From: Microbacterium oxydans
Lineage (GTDB): Bacteria; Actinomycetota; Actinomycetes; Actinomycetales; Microbacteriaceae
Assembly: GCF_000956405.1 (NCBI RefSeq)
Contig: NZ_JYIV01000017.1
Coordinates: 1 to 64,000, forward strand
Direction of reading: 5' to 3'
DNA length: 64,000 nt
Shown: positions 15,288 through 24,432 of the stretch, piece after piece
How positions within the stretch are numbered: the first letter of the stretch is position 1
Layout of the letters: each line of letters opens with the position of its first letter
Translations under genes and position numbers: made by a program
The notes under the pieces: model-generated
What the model was told of the DNA's origin: nothing
What the model saw: only the letters and a program-made list of their open reading frames with translations
Database searches by the model: none

Positions 15288-15587
15288 TCAGCGACTCTCG
15301 GCCGCTTCGGTGTGGTGGCGGATGACCTCCGCCACCACGAAGTTGAACCACTTCTCCGCGAACTCCGGATCCAGGTGCGCCTCCTCGGCGAGCGCGCGCA
15401 GTCGGGCGACCTGCTGCTCCTCCCGATTCGGGTCCGACGCCGGCATCTCGTGCTCCGCTTTGAGATGCCCGACCTGCTGCGTGGCACGGAAGCGTTCCGC
15501 CAGCATGAAGATGAGTGCGGCGTCGATGTTGTCGATGGTGGCACGAAGTCGGAGCAGTTCGGCCTTCGGGTCTTCGGCGGCGGTCAT
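15288..15587 (-). CDS. Chorismate mutase (AroQ type)
   Basis: A 99-residue all-helical protein. LLRLRATIDNIDAALIFMLAERF is the long helix H1 (Arg and Asp at the active site), VGHLKAE supplies the catalytic Lys, and DPNREEQQVARL follows as in the actinobacterial AroQ family. It converts chorismate to prephenate for Phe/Tyr synthesis. It stands alone, with GGGGG directly before the ATG. Small actinobacterial AroQ enzymes often need DAHP synthase for full activity; that is family knowledge, not visible here. Confidence 0.85.
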   Translation of the reverse strand: MTAAEDPKAELLRLRATIDNIDAALIFMLAERFRATQQVGHLKAEHEMPASDPNREEQQVARLRALAEEAHLDPEFAEKWFNFVVAEVIRHHTEAAESR

Positions 15588-15650
15588 GCCCCCTACTCTA
15601 GAGCCGCGTGACAACCTGGTTTCGATCCGGCCCACCGCTATCGTGAGCAC

Positions 15651-16883
15651 ATGAGCAACGAAGAGTCGCCGGAATCCGCGCCGCACGACGAAGACGCACC
15701 CGCCACCGCTCCCGCCACGCGGACTCCCGGCCGCCGTCGACACTCCACCCCCGACTCCGCCGCCGCGGTGATCGCCTCGGCGGCCGACTCGCCTCGTCCG
15801 GTCGTGATCGAGCCGACGACACCGAGCCGCTCGTTCTGGACGCGCATCGACCGTCCGTTCGTGTTCGGGTTCCTGGTGACTCTGGGTGGACTGGGCGCGA
15901 TCGTGATCGGGCTCGCGCTGTCGAACCTGTCCACCGTGCTGATCTACATCGCACTCGCGCTGTTCGGTGCGCTCGGCCTCGATCCCGCCGTGCGGTTCCT
16001 GGAGCGCCGCGGTCTCTCTCGCGTCATCTCGGTGGTCATCACGATCCTCGCGCTCATCGTCGTGTTCGCCCTGGTGCTCTGGATGATCGTGCCGGTGGTG
16101 ATCGATCAGATCGTGAGCTTCGTGGAGTCCGTCCCCGGCATGATCAAGGACTTCACGCACAGCGACATCTACGCGACTTTGGAAGCGCAGTTCGGCGATC
16201 AGTTCCAGGACCTCGTCGCCCAGGTGCAGTCGTTCCTGACCGACTTCGGCAACCTGGCCACGATCGGCGGCGGTGCCCTCGCGGTCGGAGCCTCGATCGC
16301 CACCAGCATCTCCGGCGCCATCGTGGTGCTCGTCCTCACGCTGTACTTCCTCGCATCGCTCCCTTCCATGAAGCAGGGGATGCTGCGTCTCGCTCCAGCG
16401 CGCGACCGGGCTCGCGCCGGAGACATCGCCGACCAGATCACCGATTCCGTGGGCGGTTACGTGATGGGCATGGTGATCCTCGCGTTCTGCAACGCGACAC
16501 TGGCCTTCCTCCTCTACTTCTTCCTCGGTCTGCCTTTCCCACCGCTGATGGCGGCGATCGCCTTCTGCGTCACCCTGATCCCGCTGGTCGGTTCGGTGCT
16601 GTTCTGGATCCTCGGCACCTGCCTCGCGCTGTTCACCAACCCGATCGCCGCCCTGGTCTTCGCCGCGATCTACCTCGTCTACATGCAGATCGAGGCGTAC
16701 GTGATCACCCCGCGCGTGATGAACCGGGCGGTTTCGGTCCCCGGATCCCTGGTCGTGATCGGAGCTCTGGCCGGCGGCACCTTGCTCGGCCTGCTCGGCG
16801 CTCTGGTGGCGGTGCCGGTGACCGCGTCGATCCTCATCATCATCAAGCAGGTCCTCGTGCCGAAGCAGGACGCCAGGATCTGA
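15651..16883 (+). CDS. AI-2E family transporter (TqsA/YdiK-like)
   Basis: A 410-residue protein with a ~65-residue disordered N-terminal extension rich in Pro/Ala/Asp, then eight or so membrane segments in the family order: a pair at ~75-115, a central amphipathic region (IDQIVSFVESVPGMIKDF, residues ~145-200), and four more with PLVGSVLFWILG and GSLVVIGALAGGTLLGLLGALVAVP near the end. Family members are permeases or exporters; some transport autoinducer-2 or act as Na+/H+ antiporters. Substrate undetermined. Monocistronic, divergent from chorismate mutase. Confidence 0.85.
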   Translation: MSNEESPESAPHDEDAPATAPATRTPGRRRHSTPDSAAAVIASAADSPRPVVIEPTTPSRSFWTRIDRPFVFGFLVTLGGLGAIVIGLALSNLSTVLIYIALALFGALGLDPAVRFLERRGLSRVISVVITILALIVVFALVLWMIVPVVIDQIVSFVESVPGMIKDFTHSDIYATLEAQFGDQFQDLVAQVQSFLTDFGNLATIGGGALAVGASIATSISGAIVVLVLTLYFLASLPSMKQGMLRLAPARDRARAGDIADQITDSVGGYVMGMVILAFCNATLAFLLYFFLGLPFPPLMAAIAFCVTLIPLVGSVLFWILGTCLALFTNPIAALVFAAIYLVYMQIEAYVITPRVMNRAVSVPGSLVVIGALAGGTLLGLLGALVAVPVTASILIIIKQVLVPKQDARI

Positions 16884-16908
16884 CCCCCGCGCGAGTGCAG
16901 CACGACCT

Positions 16909-18312
16909 TCACACCGGCTGAAGCGCTTTGATCGGGCTGGAGCGGAGCGCCCGCCGCGAAGGTGCAGCGGTCGCGATCAGAGCCAACGCAGCGCTGGCGA
17001 CGATCACGGCACCGATGAAGACCCACGGGATGCTCGGTGCCACGAAGCCGCCCACCAGCGACCCCAACAGGGATTGCGCGCCCGCCCACCCGAGGAAGAC
17101 GCCGAGCAGCAGGCTGACCCCCACGCCGGCAGCAGTCGTCTGCGCTACCTCCCAGAAGATCAGACGCCGCACCTGAGCGGCCGTCAACCCCAGCGCGCGC
17201 AGAAGTCCGAGCTCGCGGCTTCGTTGCGAGATGCTCAGGCTCACATTGTTGACGAGTCCCACGCTCGAGATGATCGTCGAAAAACCGAGGATCGCACCGA
17301 GAATTGCCACCGTCGTTCCGATGACCCCGTCACCGCCGGACTCCGTGCCCGTATCGAAGCGCGCCAACGCATCAGCGAAGGTCGCGGATGCGACGGCCAG
17401 AGTCATCACGAGCGTCAACCCGATCACCAGACCGACCAGGGTGCGGATGCTTCGTTGCGGGTTCTGCCGCAGCGACGTGGCCGCCATCCGGCCGAGTGCG
17501 CCGCGCCGCAGCGGAAGGCCGACGAGCCAGAGAGACGAACGGGCGAGCAGGTGATCGCCGACGATCACACCGGAGAAGACGAGCACGCCTCCCACGAATG
17601 CGGGAGCGAGGGCGAACGGCGTGTGGATGCCGAGTGCGACGGAACCGCCCAGCGCTCCGAGACCCACCAACAGCAGGAGCACACTCGACACGGTGCGCAC
17701 CGGGCGGCGGTGAGCGACCTCAGGCACCGGTTCCACATCACTGTTGAGGGCTGCGAGCGGCGAGACGGCGGTGACTCTGCGAGCGCCCGTCCACGCCGCT
17801 GCCCAGGTGACCGTCGTGACGACCACGATCGGGGCAAAAACGATCGGGGTGACGACCTGATACTCGAGGTCTGGTATCGCCTTCGTGAGCACGAGCAGCG
17901 GCACAGCCCCGGCGCACAACCCCAGGGCGATTCCGGTCCCGAGCGTGCTGCCCACGATACCGACGAGCAATCCGTCGCGAGCTGCCTGACGGCGAAGAGT
18001 GGTGGCCGACGTGCCCAGGAGGCGGAAGAGGGCGATCGTGCGGACGCGTCCGGCCAGTGCCGTGGCGAAGGTGTTCGCCGTCACCACTCCGGCGACGTAG
18101 AAGGCGATCGTCGAGAAGATCCCGGCGATGACGGTGAGGAGAACATTCACCGTGAACGATTCCCCGACGCTCGACCCCTGGACGACGACCGTCAGGAAAG
18201 CGGTGGCGACGAGGAGCGTGGTCCCGAACCAGGCGCTGAGACCTGACACCAGCACCGTGGCCCCTCGCCCGGCGGAGATGTGCGGTCGGATCGTGCGAGT
18301 AAAATTATACAT
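16909..18312 (-). CDS. Orphan FtsX-like ABC permease
   Basis: Up to 467 residues with two FtsX-like halves of four membrane helices each; the loop SISQRSRELGLLRALGLTAAQVRRL (about 345-370) is the conserved coupling region, and ALAGRVRTIALFRLLG in the first half is its counterpart. No ATPase gene is adjacent, which is unusual for the MacB/FtsX type. The start needs care: ATG 18312 overlaps a perfect TATAAT (minus strand, 18304-18309), so transcription would begin inside the frame. GTG 18255, preceded by GAGGGG with a five-base spacer, would give 448 residues and fits better. Function unknown. Confidence 0.75.
   Translation of the reverse strand: MYNFTRTIRPHISAGRGATVLVSGLSAWFGTTLLVATAFLTVVVQGSSVGESFTVNVLLTVIAGIFSTIAFYVAGVVTANTFATALAGRVRTIALFRLLGTSATTLRRQAARDGLLVGIVGSTLGTGIALGLCAGAVPLLVLTKAIPDLEYQVVTPIVFAPIVVVTTVTWAAAWTGARRVTAVSPLAALNSDVEPVPEVAHRRPVRTVSSVLLLLVGLGALGGSVALGIHTPFALAPAFVGGVLVFSGVIVGDHLLARSSLWLVGLPLRRGALGRMAATSLRQNPQRSIRTLVGLVIGLTLVMTLAVASATFADALARFDTGTESGGDGVIGTTVAILGAILGFSTIISSVGLVNNVSLSISQRSRELGLLRALGLTAAQVRRLIFWEVAQTTAAGVGVSLLLGVFLGWAGAQSLLGSLVGGFVAPSIPWVFIGAVIVASAALALIATAAPSRRALRSSPIKALQPV
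18304..18309 (-). promoter_or_regulatory. Consensus -10 hexamer of the FtsX-like gene
   Basis: A perfect TATAAT on the minus strand in a short AT-rich patch. TTGTCA at 18322-18327 lies upstream but with only a 13-base spacer; AAGTTG at 16 bases is another weak -35. It implies transcription starting near 18297, supporting the GTG 18255 start of the permease. Confidence 0.45.
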
Positions 18313-18403
18313 TCTTCAATGTTGACAACTTCTGGCATGGGAAGCGTCATCCGCGAGCATTAACTCTGCCGTCGGCAGGATGACTCTGCCTTCCGGCAAT
18401 GAC

Positions 18404-18437
18404 GAAGCGCCCGAACCCTTGCGGGTCCGGGCGCTTC
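18404..18437. terminator. Terminator of the osmoprotectant transporter operon
   Basis: GAAGCGCCCG (18404-18413) pairs perfectly with CGGGCGCTTC (18428-18437); the intervening AACCC-TTGC-GGGTC extends the stem to nearly 15 bp with a 4-base loop. It starts 13 bases after the substrate-binding protein stop. Confidence 0.75.
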
Positions 18438-18449
18438 TGTCTGCCCGAC

Positions 18450-19364
18450 TCAGCTGAGGTCGTTGTCGGCCAGCCACTTCTTGGCGATGTCCTCCGCCGA
18501 CTTCTGGTCGACCGTGCTCTGCACGTTGAGAGCGACGAGCTGCTCGGCGGTGAGCTTCTTGCTGATCGCGTTGATGACGTCGGAGATCTCGTCGGCGACG
18601 TCGCTCGAGGCGATCGGCACGACGTTCGAGGCCAGGATGATGTTCTCCGGGTCCTTGAGCGCGACGATGTCCTCAGTCTGGAATGCGGGGTCGGCCGAGT
18701 AGATGTCCGCCACCTGGATCTCGCCGGCGAGCAGGGACTCCAGCGTGGTCGGGCCGGTCGCCGAGAAGCCGAGGTCGACGCCGTAGACCTCCTTGGCCTT
18801 GGCGGGGCCGTAGGGGCGCTGCTCGAACTCCGGCGCGGCGCCGATCGTGACCGGGGTGGTCACCTTGGAGAGGTCGCCGATCGAGGTGAGGCCGTTCTCC
18901 TCGGCGAAGCTCTTGAGCACGGTGTAGGTGTCCTGGTCGGAGGCCTCGGCGTAGTCGAGAGCCGTCAGCCCGTCGGGCAGCGCGTCCTTCAGAGCCGCAT
19001 AGACGTCGTCCGGACTCGTGGCGGTCGCGTTCTTGTCGAGGTACTCGAGCAGGTTGCCCGTGTACTCGGGGAACAGGTCGATCGCGCCGGACTCGACGTC
19101 GGGCATGTAGGCGTCGCGCTGGCCGATGTTGAACTGCTTGTCGACCTTGAAGCCGGCGCCCTCCAGTGCCTGGGCGTAGATCTCGGCGATGATCTCGTTC
19201 GAGTAGTAGGCCTGCGAGCCGATGACGATGGTGTCGTCACCGGAGCTCGATCCTTCGGTCGGGGTATCGAGCGGGTTGCTGTTCGCGCAACCGCCGAGGA
19301 CGAGCACCGCGGCGAGCGCGGCTCCACCGGCGAGGGCGAGACGTGACTTCCGTGCTGTGAACAT
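18450..19364 (-). CDS. Osmoprotectant ABC transporter substrate-binding lipoprotein (ProX/OpuC-type)
   Basis: A 304-residue lipoprotein: signal peptide ending in the lipobox VLGGC (Cys about residue 26), then an OpuAC domain with IVIGSQAYYSNEIIAEIYA, QRDAYMPDVESGAIDLFPEYTGNLL and LADDLGVEV-like features (TDIVALKDPENIILASNVVPI). These are the motifs of QAT-family glycine betaine/choline/carnitine binding proteins. Last of four genes transcribed together. AGAGGAAG precedes the ATG. Confidence 0.9.
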   Translation of the reverse strand: MFTARKSRLALAGGAALAAVLVLGGCANSNPLDTPTEGSSSGDDTIVIGSQAYYSNEIIAEIYAQALEGAGFKVDKQFNIGQRDAYMPDVESGAIDLFPEYTGNLLEYLDKNATATSPDDVYAALKDALPDGLTALDYAEASDQDTYTVLKSFAEENGLTSIGDLSKVTTPVTIGAAPEFEQRPYGPAKAKEVYGVDLGFSATGPTTLESLLAGEIQVADIYSADPAFQTEDIVALKDPENIILASNVVPIASSDVADEISDVINAISKKLTAEQLVALNVQSTVDQKSAEDIAKKWLADNDLS

Positions 19365-19447
19365 GGGACTTCCTCTTCTCTGGGACAAACGGGGGTGAGG
19401 CTGTGGAACGGTATTGGGCTGTGGGATGTATAAGGCTGTGATGCGCG

Positions 19448-20173
19448 TCAGGCGGTGGCCGGCGTGGGCGAGGCCGCGGCCGCGCGGGAACGGCGCTTCG
19501 TGATCGGTGCGCGCACCCCTGCGGGAACGGCGGCGTGCTGGAGGAGAGCGAAGATCAGGTCGACGACCAGCGCGAGCACGGCCACGAGGATCGCACCGCC
19601 GAGCACCTGGTCGAACTTGCGCAGCGGGATGCCCTGGATGATCGGCCAGCCGAGACCCCCGAGGTTCACGTAGGCGGCGATGGTGACAGTGGCGATCACC
19701 TGCAGCAGGGCCGCGCGGATGCCACCGACGAGCAGCGGGAGCCCGAGGGGCACCTCGACCTTCCAGAACACCTGCCACTCGGTCATGCCCATCGAGCGCG
19801 CGGAGTCGAGCACGCGACGGTCGATGGCCTCGAGCCCGGTGTAGGCGCCGGCGAGGAGGGAGGGGATCGCGAGGAGCACGAACGTGATGATCGCGGCCTC
19901 GGGCACCCGCAGCACACCCAGGATCAGCACGAGCAGCACCATCAGGCCGAACGAGGGGATGGCGCGTGCCGCACCCGAGACGGCGACGGCGATCTCGCGG
20001 CCCTTGCCGGTGTGGCCGATGAGCCACCCGAGCGGTATCGCGATGACGCCGGCGATCAGCACCGAGATCAGCGTGTAGTACATGTGCTGGCCGAACAGGA
20101 CCGGCAGCGAGTAGGTCCCCACCCACCGGTCGGGGGAGAACAGCCAGGCGAAGGCTTCCGTGAAGACGTTCAT
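19448..20173 (-). CDS. Osmoprotectant ABC transporter permease (second)
   Basis: A 241-residue permease with six hydrophobic segments. LDSARSMGMTEWQVFWKVEVPLGLPLLVGGIR is the EAA cytoplasmic loop that contacts the ATPase. ATG overlaps the stop of the first permease (ATGA). Function: translocation pore with the partner permease for betaine-type compatible solutes. Confidence 0.9.
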   Translation of the reverse strand: MNVFTEAFAWLFSPDRWVGTYSLPVLFGQHMYYTLISVLIAGVIAIPLGWLIGHTGKGREIAVAVSGAARAIPSFGLMVLLVLILGVLRVPEAAIITFVLLAIPSLLAGAYTGLEAIDRRVLDSARSMGMTEWQVFWKVEVPLGLPLLVGGIRAALLQVIATVTIAAYVNLGGLGWPIIQGIPLRKFDQVLGGAILVAVLALVVDLIFALLQHAAVPAGVRAPITKRRSRAAAASPTPATA

Positions 20174-20853
20174 GCGGCGGCCCCCAGTGCGGCGGTCTGC
20201 TTCGCGGCAGACGGCGTCTTGGCGGCGCGCGTCCAGGGCATGAGTGCGCGACCAAGGAGCATGAGCAGCAGGTCGATGAGGAGAGCGATCACGACGACGG
20301 CGATCACTCCGGCGAAGACCTCGGCGAGGATGCGTCGCTGCAGGCCGTTGGTGAAGAGATAGCCCAGGTTGGTCACCCCGACGAGGATGCCGACCGTGGC
20401 GAGGGAGATGGTGCTGACGGCTGCCACGCGCAGGCCCGCGAGCACGACGGGACCGGCAAGGGGGAAGTCGACGGTCCAGAACCGGCGGAAGCCTCCGTAG
20501 CCCATGGCGGTGGCGGATTGCCGGATGGCGGGGTCGACCGAGTCGAGGCCGTCGGACACGGCCCGTACGAGGATCGCGACGGCGTAGATCGTGAGGCCGA
20601 TGATGAGGTTCACAGGGCTGCGGGCGGGATAGCCGGCGACCGAGGGGAGCAGGATCAGCAGCGCGAGCGAGGGGATCGTGTAGAGCAGTCCGGTGAGGAC
20701 GATGACCGGCCCCTTCACCAGCTGATATCGCCATGCGACCCATCCGAGGGGCAGCGACAGCACGAAGCCGAGCACGATCGCGATCGCACTCTGCTGCAGG
20801 TGGATGGCGGTCAGCTCGAGGATGAGGCCGATGTTGTCGACGATCCAGTTCAC
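20170..20853 (-). CDS. Osmoprotectant ABC transporter permease (first)
   Basis: A 227-residue permease of the same family, with the EAA loop at DPAIRQSATAMGYGGFRRFWTVDFPLAGPVVLAG (about residues 122-155). It begins with GTG in a GTGA overlap with the ATPase stop. Together with the second permease it would form the heterodimeric channel. Confidence 0.9.
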   Translation of the reverse strand: MNWIVDNIGLILELTAIHLQQSAIAIVLGFVLSLPLGWVAWRYQLVKGPVIVLTGLLYTIPSLALLILLPSVAGYPARSPVNLIIGLTIYAVAILVRAVSDGLDSVDPAIRQSATAMGYGGFRRFWTVDFPLAGPVVLAGLRVAAVSTISLATVGILVGVTNLGYLFTNGLQRRILAEVFAGVIAVVVIALLIDLLLMLLGRALMPWTRAAKTPSAAKQTAALGAAA

Positions 20854-21722
20854 GGAGCGCCCTTCGTCACGCTCTCCTCGCTCAGGAGCGCGTCGGTCAC
20901 GGCATCCGGCACATCGACGATCGAGCCCTGAGTGCGCCCTTCTGAGTCGACCACGACCGTGCCACGGGGAGTCTGCTTGAGGTGCAGGGCGCGGCGACCA
21001 CGGTCGGCGCCGATGAACGCCGAGACGAAGTCGTCCGCAGGGTTCTCGATGATCTCGCTGGGGCTGCCGACCTGCACGATGCGCGCGCCCTTATCGAGGA
21101 TGACGACCTGGTCGCCGAGCAGGAACGCCTCGTCGATGTCGTGCGTGACGAACACCACGGTCTTGTCGAGCTCGTGCTGCAGCCGCAGGGTCTCCTGCTG
21201 CAGGTCGGCCCGCACGATGGGGTCGACCGCGCCGAAGGGCTCGTCCATGAGCAGGATGTTCGGGTCGGCCGCGAGCCCGCGGGCCACGCCGACGCGCTGC
21301 TGCTGACCGCCCGACAACTGGCTCGGGTACCGCTCGGCGAGTGCCTGGTCGAGGCCGACCGTGTCGAGCAGCTCCCGTGCGCGCTTGTGGGCGGCAGTCT
21401 TCTTCACACCGGTCAGGCGCAGCACCGTGGCGACGTTGTCGATCACCGTGAAGTGCGGCATCAGGCCGGAGTTCTGCATGACATAGCCGATACGTCGGCG
21501 CAGAGCGACCGGGTCACCCTGGAGCACGCTCTCGCCGTCGATCTCGACCTCGCCGGAGGTCGGCTCGACCATGCGGTTGATCATGCGGAGCAGAGTGGTC
21601 TTGCCGCAGCCGGACGAGCCGACGAACACCGTGGTCTTGCGCGAGGGCAGCACGAGGCTGAAGTCGTCGACGGCGAGGGCGCCACCGGGGAATCGTTTGG
21701 TGACGTTGCGGAACTCGATCAT
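20850..21722 (-). CDS. Osmoprotectant ABC transporter ATP-binding protein (ProV/OpuCA-like)
   Basis: A 290-residue ABC ATPase: Walker A GSSGCGKTT (residues ~36-44), Q-loop MQNSGLMPHFT, signature LSGGQQQR, Walker B ILLMDEP, H-loop THD. The C-terminal ~50 residues after the ATPase domain are a short regulatory tail without obvious paired CBS domains. First gene of the operon; GGAG is upstream of ATG 21722, and three tandem ~20-bp repeats lie 49-107 bases before the start. Confidence 0.9.
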   Translation of the reverse strand: MIEFRNVTKRFPGGALAVDDFSLVLPSRKTTVFVGSSGCGKTTLLRMINRMVEPTSGEVEIDGESVLQGDPVALRRRIGYVMQNSGLMPHFTVIDNVATVLRLTGVKKTAAHKRARELLDTVGLDQALAERYPSQLSGGQQQRVGVARGLAADPNILLMDEPFGAVDPIVRADLQQETLRLQHELDKTVVFVTHDIDEAFLLGDQVVILDKGARIVQVGSPSEIIENPADDFVSAFIGADRGRRALHLKQTPRGTVVVDSEGRTQGSIVDVPDAVTDALLSEESVTKGAP

Positions 21723-21770
21723 GGGCTGGTCTCCAGTCGGTCGATCGATGTGAGAGCGGAGGAGTCTGTG

Positions 21771-21829
21771 CTCTTCAGATGCTTACGGGGGCTCTTCAGA
21801 TGCGTACGGGCTCTTCAGATGGCTACGGG
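21771..21829. repeat. Three tandem CTCTTCAGATG-TACGGG repeats before the osmoprotectant operon
   Basis: Units at 21771-21791, 21792-21810 and 21811-21829 share CTCTTCAGATG followed by (N)3 and TACGGG, lengths 21, 19 and 19. The third overlaps the DUF427 stop. The array ends 49 bases from the ATPase start, where an operator for osmotic control could sit. It may equally be a recent slippage expansion. Confidence 0.6.
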
Positions 21830-22125
21830 CCGACCTCGACACGGGGATCGAAGGCCACGAACCCGGAGAAGTCCTTGCCCACCCGATCGAAGGCGGAGGG
21901 GTAGGGGTTCGGATACGACCACGCGTAGTCGGTGTGGAGCTCGCCGTCGGTCTGCACCGAGTAGTACTGAGCCTCACCCTTCCACGGGCAGGTGTAGGGC
22001 GTGGGGCTCTCGACGAGAACTCCGGGCGTGATGGACGCCGGCGGGAAGTACCAGTTCCCCTCGATGCGGGCGAGATCGCTCTCGTCGGCTTCGGCGATGA
22101 CGGTTCCTGCGAGTACAGCCTTCAT
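21823..22125 (-). CDS. DUF427 domain protein
   Basis: A 100-residue protein with the DUF427 hallmarks: AEADESDLARIEGNWYFPPASI, PTPYTCPWKGEAQYYSV and SYPNPYPSAFDRVGKDFSGFVAFDP. Family structures are small beta-barrels of unknown activity. GAGGAGG lies seven to nine bases upstream of ATG 22125. Its stop codon lies within the third repeat ahead of the osmoprotectant operon, in the same direction. Confidence 0.88.
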   Translation of the reverse strand: MKAVLAGTVIAEADESDLARIEGNWYFPPASITPGVLVESPTPYTCPWKGEAQYYSVQTDGELHTDYAWSYPNPYPSAFDRVGKDFSGFVAFDPRVEVGP

Positions 22126-22285
22126 GGTCCTGCCTCCTCGGATGTGGGTATGAGCGTATAAGACGGGTGCGACATCGTGGGTGAGGGTTGCATCGGGGTC
22201 GTCAATATGAGAAACAATCCGGATCCTGTTCGGCACGATCACACGAACGGATTGGGTCGGGATGCGCGCCAGACGCCGTCGTCGA

Positions 22286-23722
22286 TCAGGCGGAGTCGCG
22301 GCCGTAGCCCTCCAGCAGCCGCAGCCAGATCTCGCTGATCGTGGGGTACGACGGCACCGCGTGCCAGAGGCGGGCGATCGGCACCTCTCCGACGATCGCC
22401 ACGGTCGCCGCGTGCACCAGCTCGGCCACCTCGGGCCCGACGAACGTCGCACCGATCACGACGTCGCGATCGGTGTCGACCACGAGTCGCGCCTGGCCTT
22501 CGAAGCCGTCTTCGTAGAGGCTCGCGCCGGCGACCCAGCCCAGGTCGTAGTCGACGGCGTTGACCGCGATGCCGGCCTTCGTCGCCTGAGCCTCGGTGAG
22601 TCCCACCGATCCGACCTCGGGGATCGAGAACGTGACCTGCGGGACGGCGGCCTGGTCGGCGGTCGCGACGTGGCGACCCCACGGGGCATCGTCGACATCT
22701 TCGCCCTTGGCACGGGCGACGATCACGTCGCCGGCGGCGCGCGCCTGGTACTTGCCCTGGTGGGTGAGGAGCACGCGGCCGTTCACGTCGCCGACCGCGT
22801 AGAGCCAGTCGGATCCGGGGACGCGGAGCGTGTCGTCCGTCTCGATCCAGCGACCGGGTTCCAGGCCCACGACGTCGAGGCCGATGTCACCGCCGCGGGG
22901 CGAGCGCCCCGTCGCGACGAGCACCTCGGTGGCGGTGATCTCCTCGCCACCGTCGAGGGTGATGGTCACGCCGTCCGCGCCGCGGCGCACGGATGTGGTG
23001 CCCGTGCCGGTGCGCACGTCGACGCCGAGTTCCCTGAGGCCCGCGGCGACGCGTTCGCCCGCGAAGGGCTCCATCCCGCCGAGCAGACCGCTGCGGGCGA
23101 TCACCGTGACCTTCGAGCCGAGTGCGGCATAGGCGGTTGCCATCTCGACGGCGACGACGCCTCCGCCGATGACAGCCAGGCTGTCAGGCAGCTCTTCGGC
23201 GCTGGTGGCCTCGCGGCTGGTCCATGGGGTGGCTTCGCGGAGTCCGTCGATGGGTGGGATGACGGCATCCGATCCTGTGCTGATGGCGACAGCGTGCCGG
23301 GCCGTGAGCACGCGCTCTGCGCCGTCGGCATCCGTCACCGTCACTTCGCGCTCCCCCGTGATGCGGCCGTGGCCACGAGCGAGGTCGATGCCGGCCGAGT
23401 CGAGCCACTTCACTTGGCCGTCGTCCGACCAGTTGCTGGTGAAGGAGTCGCGGCGGTCGAACACAGCCCGCACATCGAGCTTTCCGGTCACCGCCTGGGA
23501 GGACCCACCCACGTGCTGTGCGGCCCGGAGCGCCTGCGCCGCCCGCAGCAGCGCCTTCGACGGCATGCACGCCCAGTAGGAGCACTCACCTCCGACGAGC
23601 TCTCTCTCCACGATGATCGCGGTGAGTCCGCCCTGCACGGCTCGGTCGGCGACGTTCTCGCCCACCGGACCACCGCCCAACACGATCAGGTCGTACTCGT
23701 CGGTCTTCTCCGCAGCGTTCAT
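22286..23722 (-). CDS. Pyridine nucleotide-disulfide oxidoreductase (flavoprotein)
   Basis: About 478 residues in the glutathione/mercuric reductase fold: FAD motif LIVLGGGPVGENVA, redox-active CSYWACMPSK (CX4C disulfide, residues ~45-54), NAD(P) motif AVIGGGVVAVEMATAYAALG, FAD-binding LYAVGDVNG, and the C-terminal dimerisation domain with HAVPSYPTISE (catalytic His-Glu of the opposite subunit). The substrate disulfide is unknown; it lacks the usual second Cys motifs of mercuric reductase. ATG 23722 with GGAGAGG eight bases upstream is preferred over GTG 23731. Confidence 0.85.
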   Translation of the reverse strand: MNAAEKTDEYDLIVLGGGPVGENVADRAVQGGLTAIIVERELVGGECSYWACMPSKALLRAAQALRAAQHVGGSSQAVTGKLDVRAVFDRRDSFTSNWSDDGQVKWLDSAGIDLARGHGRITGEREVTVTDADGAERVLTARHAVAISTGSDAVIPPIDGLREATPWTSREATSAEELPDSLAVIGGGVVAVEMATAYAALGSKVTVIARSGLLGGMEPFAGERVAAGLRELGVDVRTGTGTTSVRRGADGVTITLDGGEEITATEVLVATGRSPRGGDIGLDVVGLEPGRWIETDDTLRVPGSDWLYAVGDVNGRVLLTHQGKYQARAAGDVIVARAKGEDVDDAPWGRHVATADQAAVPQVTFSIPEVGSVGLTEAQATKAGIAVNAVDYDLGWVAGASLYEDGFEGQARLVVDTDRDVVIGATFVGPEVAELVHAATVAIVGEVPIARLWHAVPSYPTISEIWLRLLEGYGRDSA

Positions 23723-23835
23723 GCGTCGCACCTCTCCGTGAGCCGATTACGTGGCCCAGTCTCGCTCATGACCAACGCCGAGTCACGGGTGAGTTGTTCC
23801 CTGCGGCGTGGTGTCAAGCCCGGCGGAGGTGGCCC

Positions 23836-24423
23836 TCACGCCCCCGCAGCCACCGCCCGGCCCCGCCCGCCATCAGCGAAAGCACGCGGGTAGGCACGAC
23901 GGAGCGCGACGACGACCAGCGTCGCGGCCACCACCTTGATCAGGTCGCCCGGCAGGAAGACGAGGCTCGACAACGCCGTGGGCCCGAGGGGTACTCCGGT
24001 CACGAGCGCCTGCACCGGGATGCCGAATGCGTAGACGACAAACACTCCGCCGATGAGCGCCGCCCCCGCGGACCGCCACCACATGAAGCGGCCTGTGCGC
24101 ATGAGGAGCCCGATCACCACGACGCCGGCGATCCACCCGAGGAGATACCCGGCACTCGGTCCGACGAAGACACCCAAACCCCCGCGACCTCCCGCCAGCA
24201 CCGGCAGACCGACTGCGGCGAGCGCGAGCACGAGCACGACCGCGAGTGGTGCGAGGCGCGGACCCAGCACGAGTCCAGCCAGCATGACCCCGAGGGTCTG
24301 CGCAGTGATCGGCACTCCGCTCGGCAGGGGCACGATGACGGCGCCGAGCACGACGATCAGTGCGGCGAAGACGGCGATGCGTCCGAGCGAGGCGCTCGCG
24401 TCGGTGGCGCGGGACATGGACAT
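23836..24423 (-). CDS. bioY: Biotin transporter BioY
   Basis: A 195-residue S-component with six membrane helices. The conserved BioY stretch VPLPSGVPITAQTLGVMLAGLVLGPR (about residues 35-60) and GGLGVFVGPSAGYLLGW (about 85-101) are clear. It binds biotin and works alone or with an ECF module; no bioM/bioN is adjacent. ATG 24423 has AGGAGG four bases upstream. Two BioQ-like operators lie directly upstream, so repression by biotin status is expected. Confidence 0.92.
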   Translation of the reverse strand: MSMSRATDASASLGRIAVFAALIVVLGAVIVPLPSGVPITAQTLGVMLAGLVLGPRLAPLAVVLVLALAAVGLPVLAGGRGGLGVFVGPSAGYLLGWIAGVVVIGLLMRTGRFMWWRSAGAALIGGVFVVYAFGIPVQALVTGVPLGPTALSSLVFLPGDLIKVVAATLVVVALRRAYPRAFADGGRGRAVAAGA

Positions 24424-24432
24424 GAATCCTCC

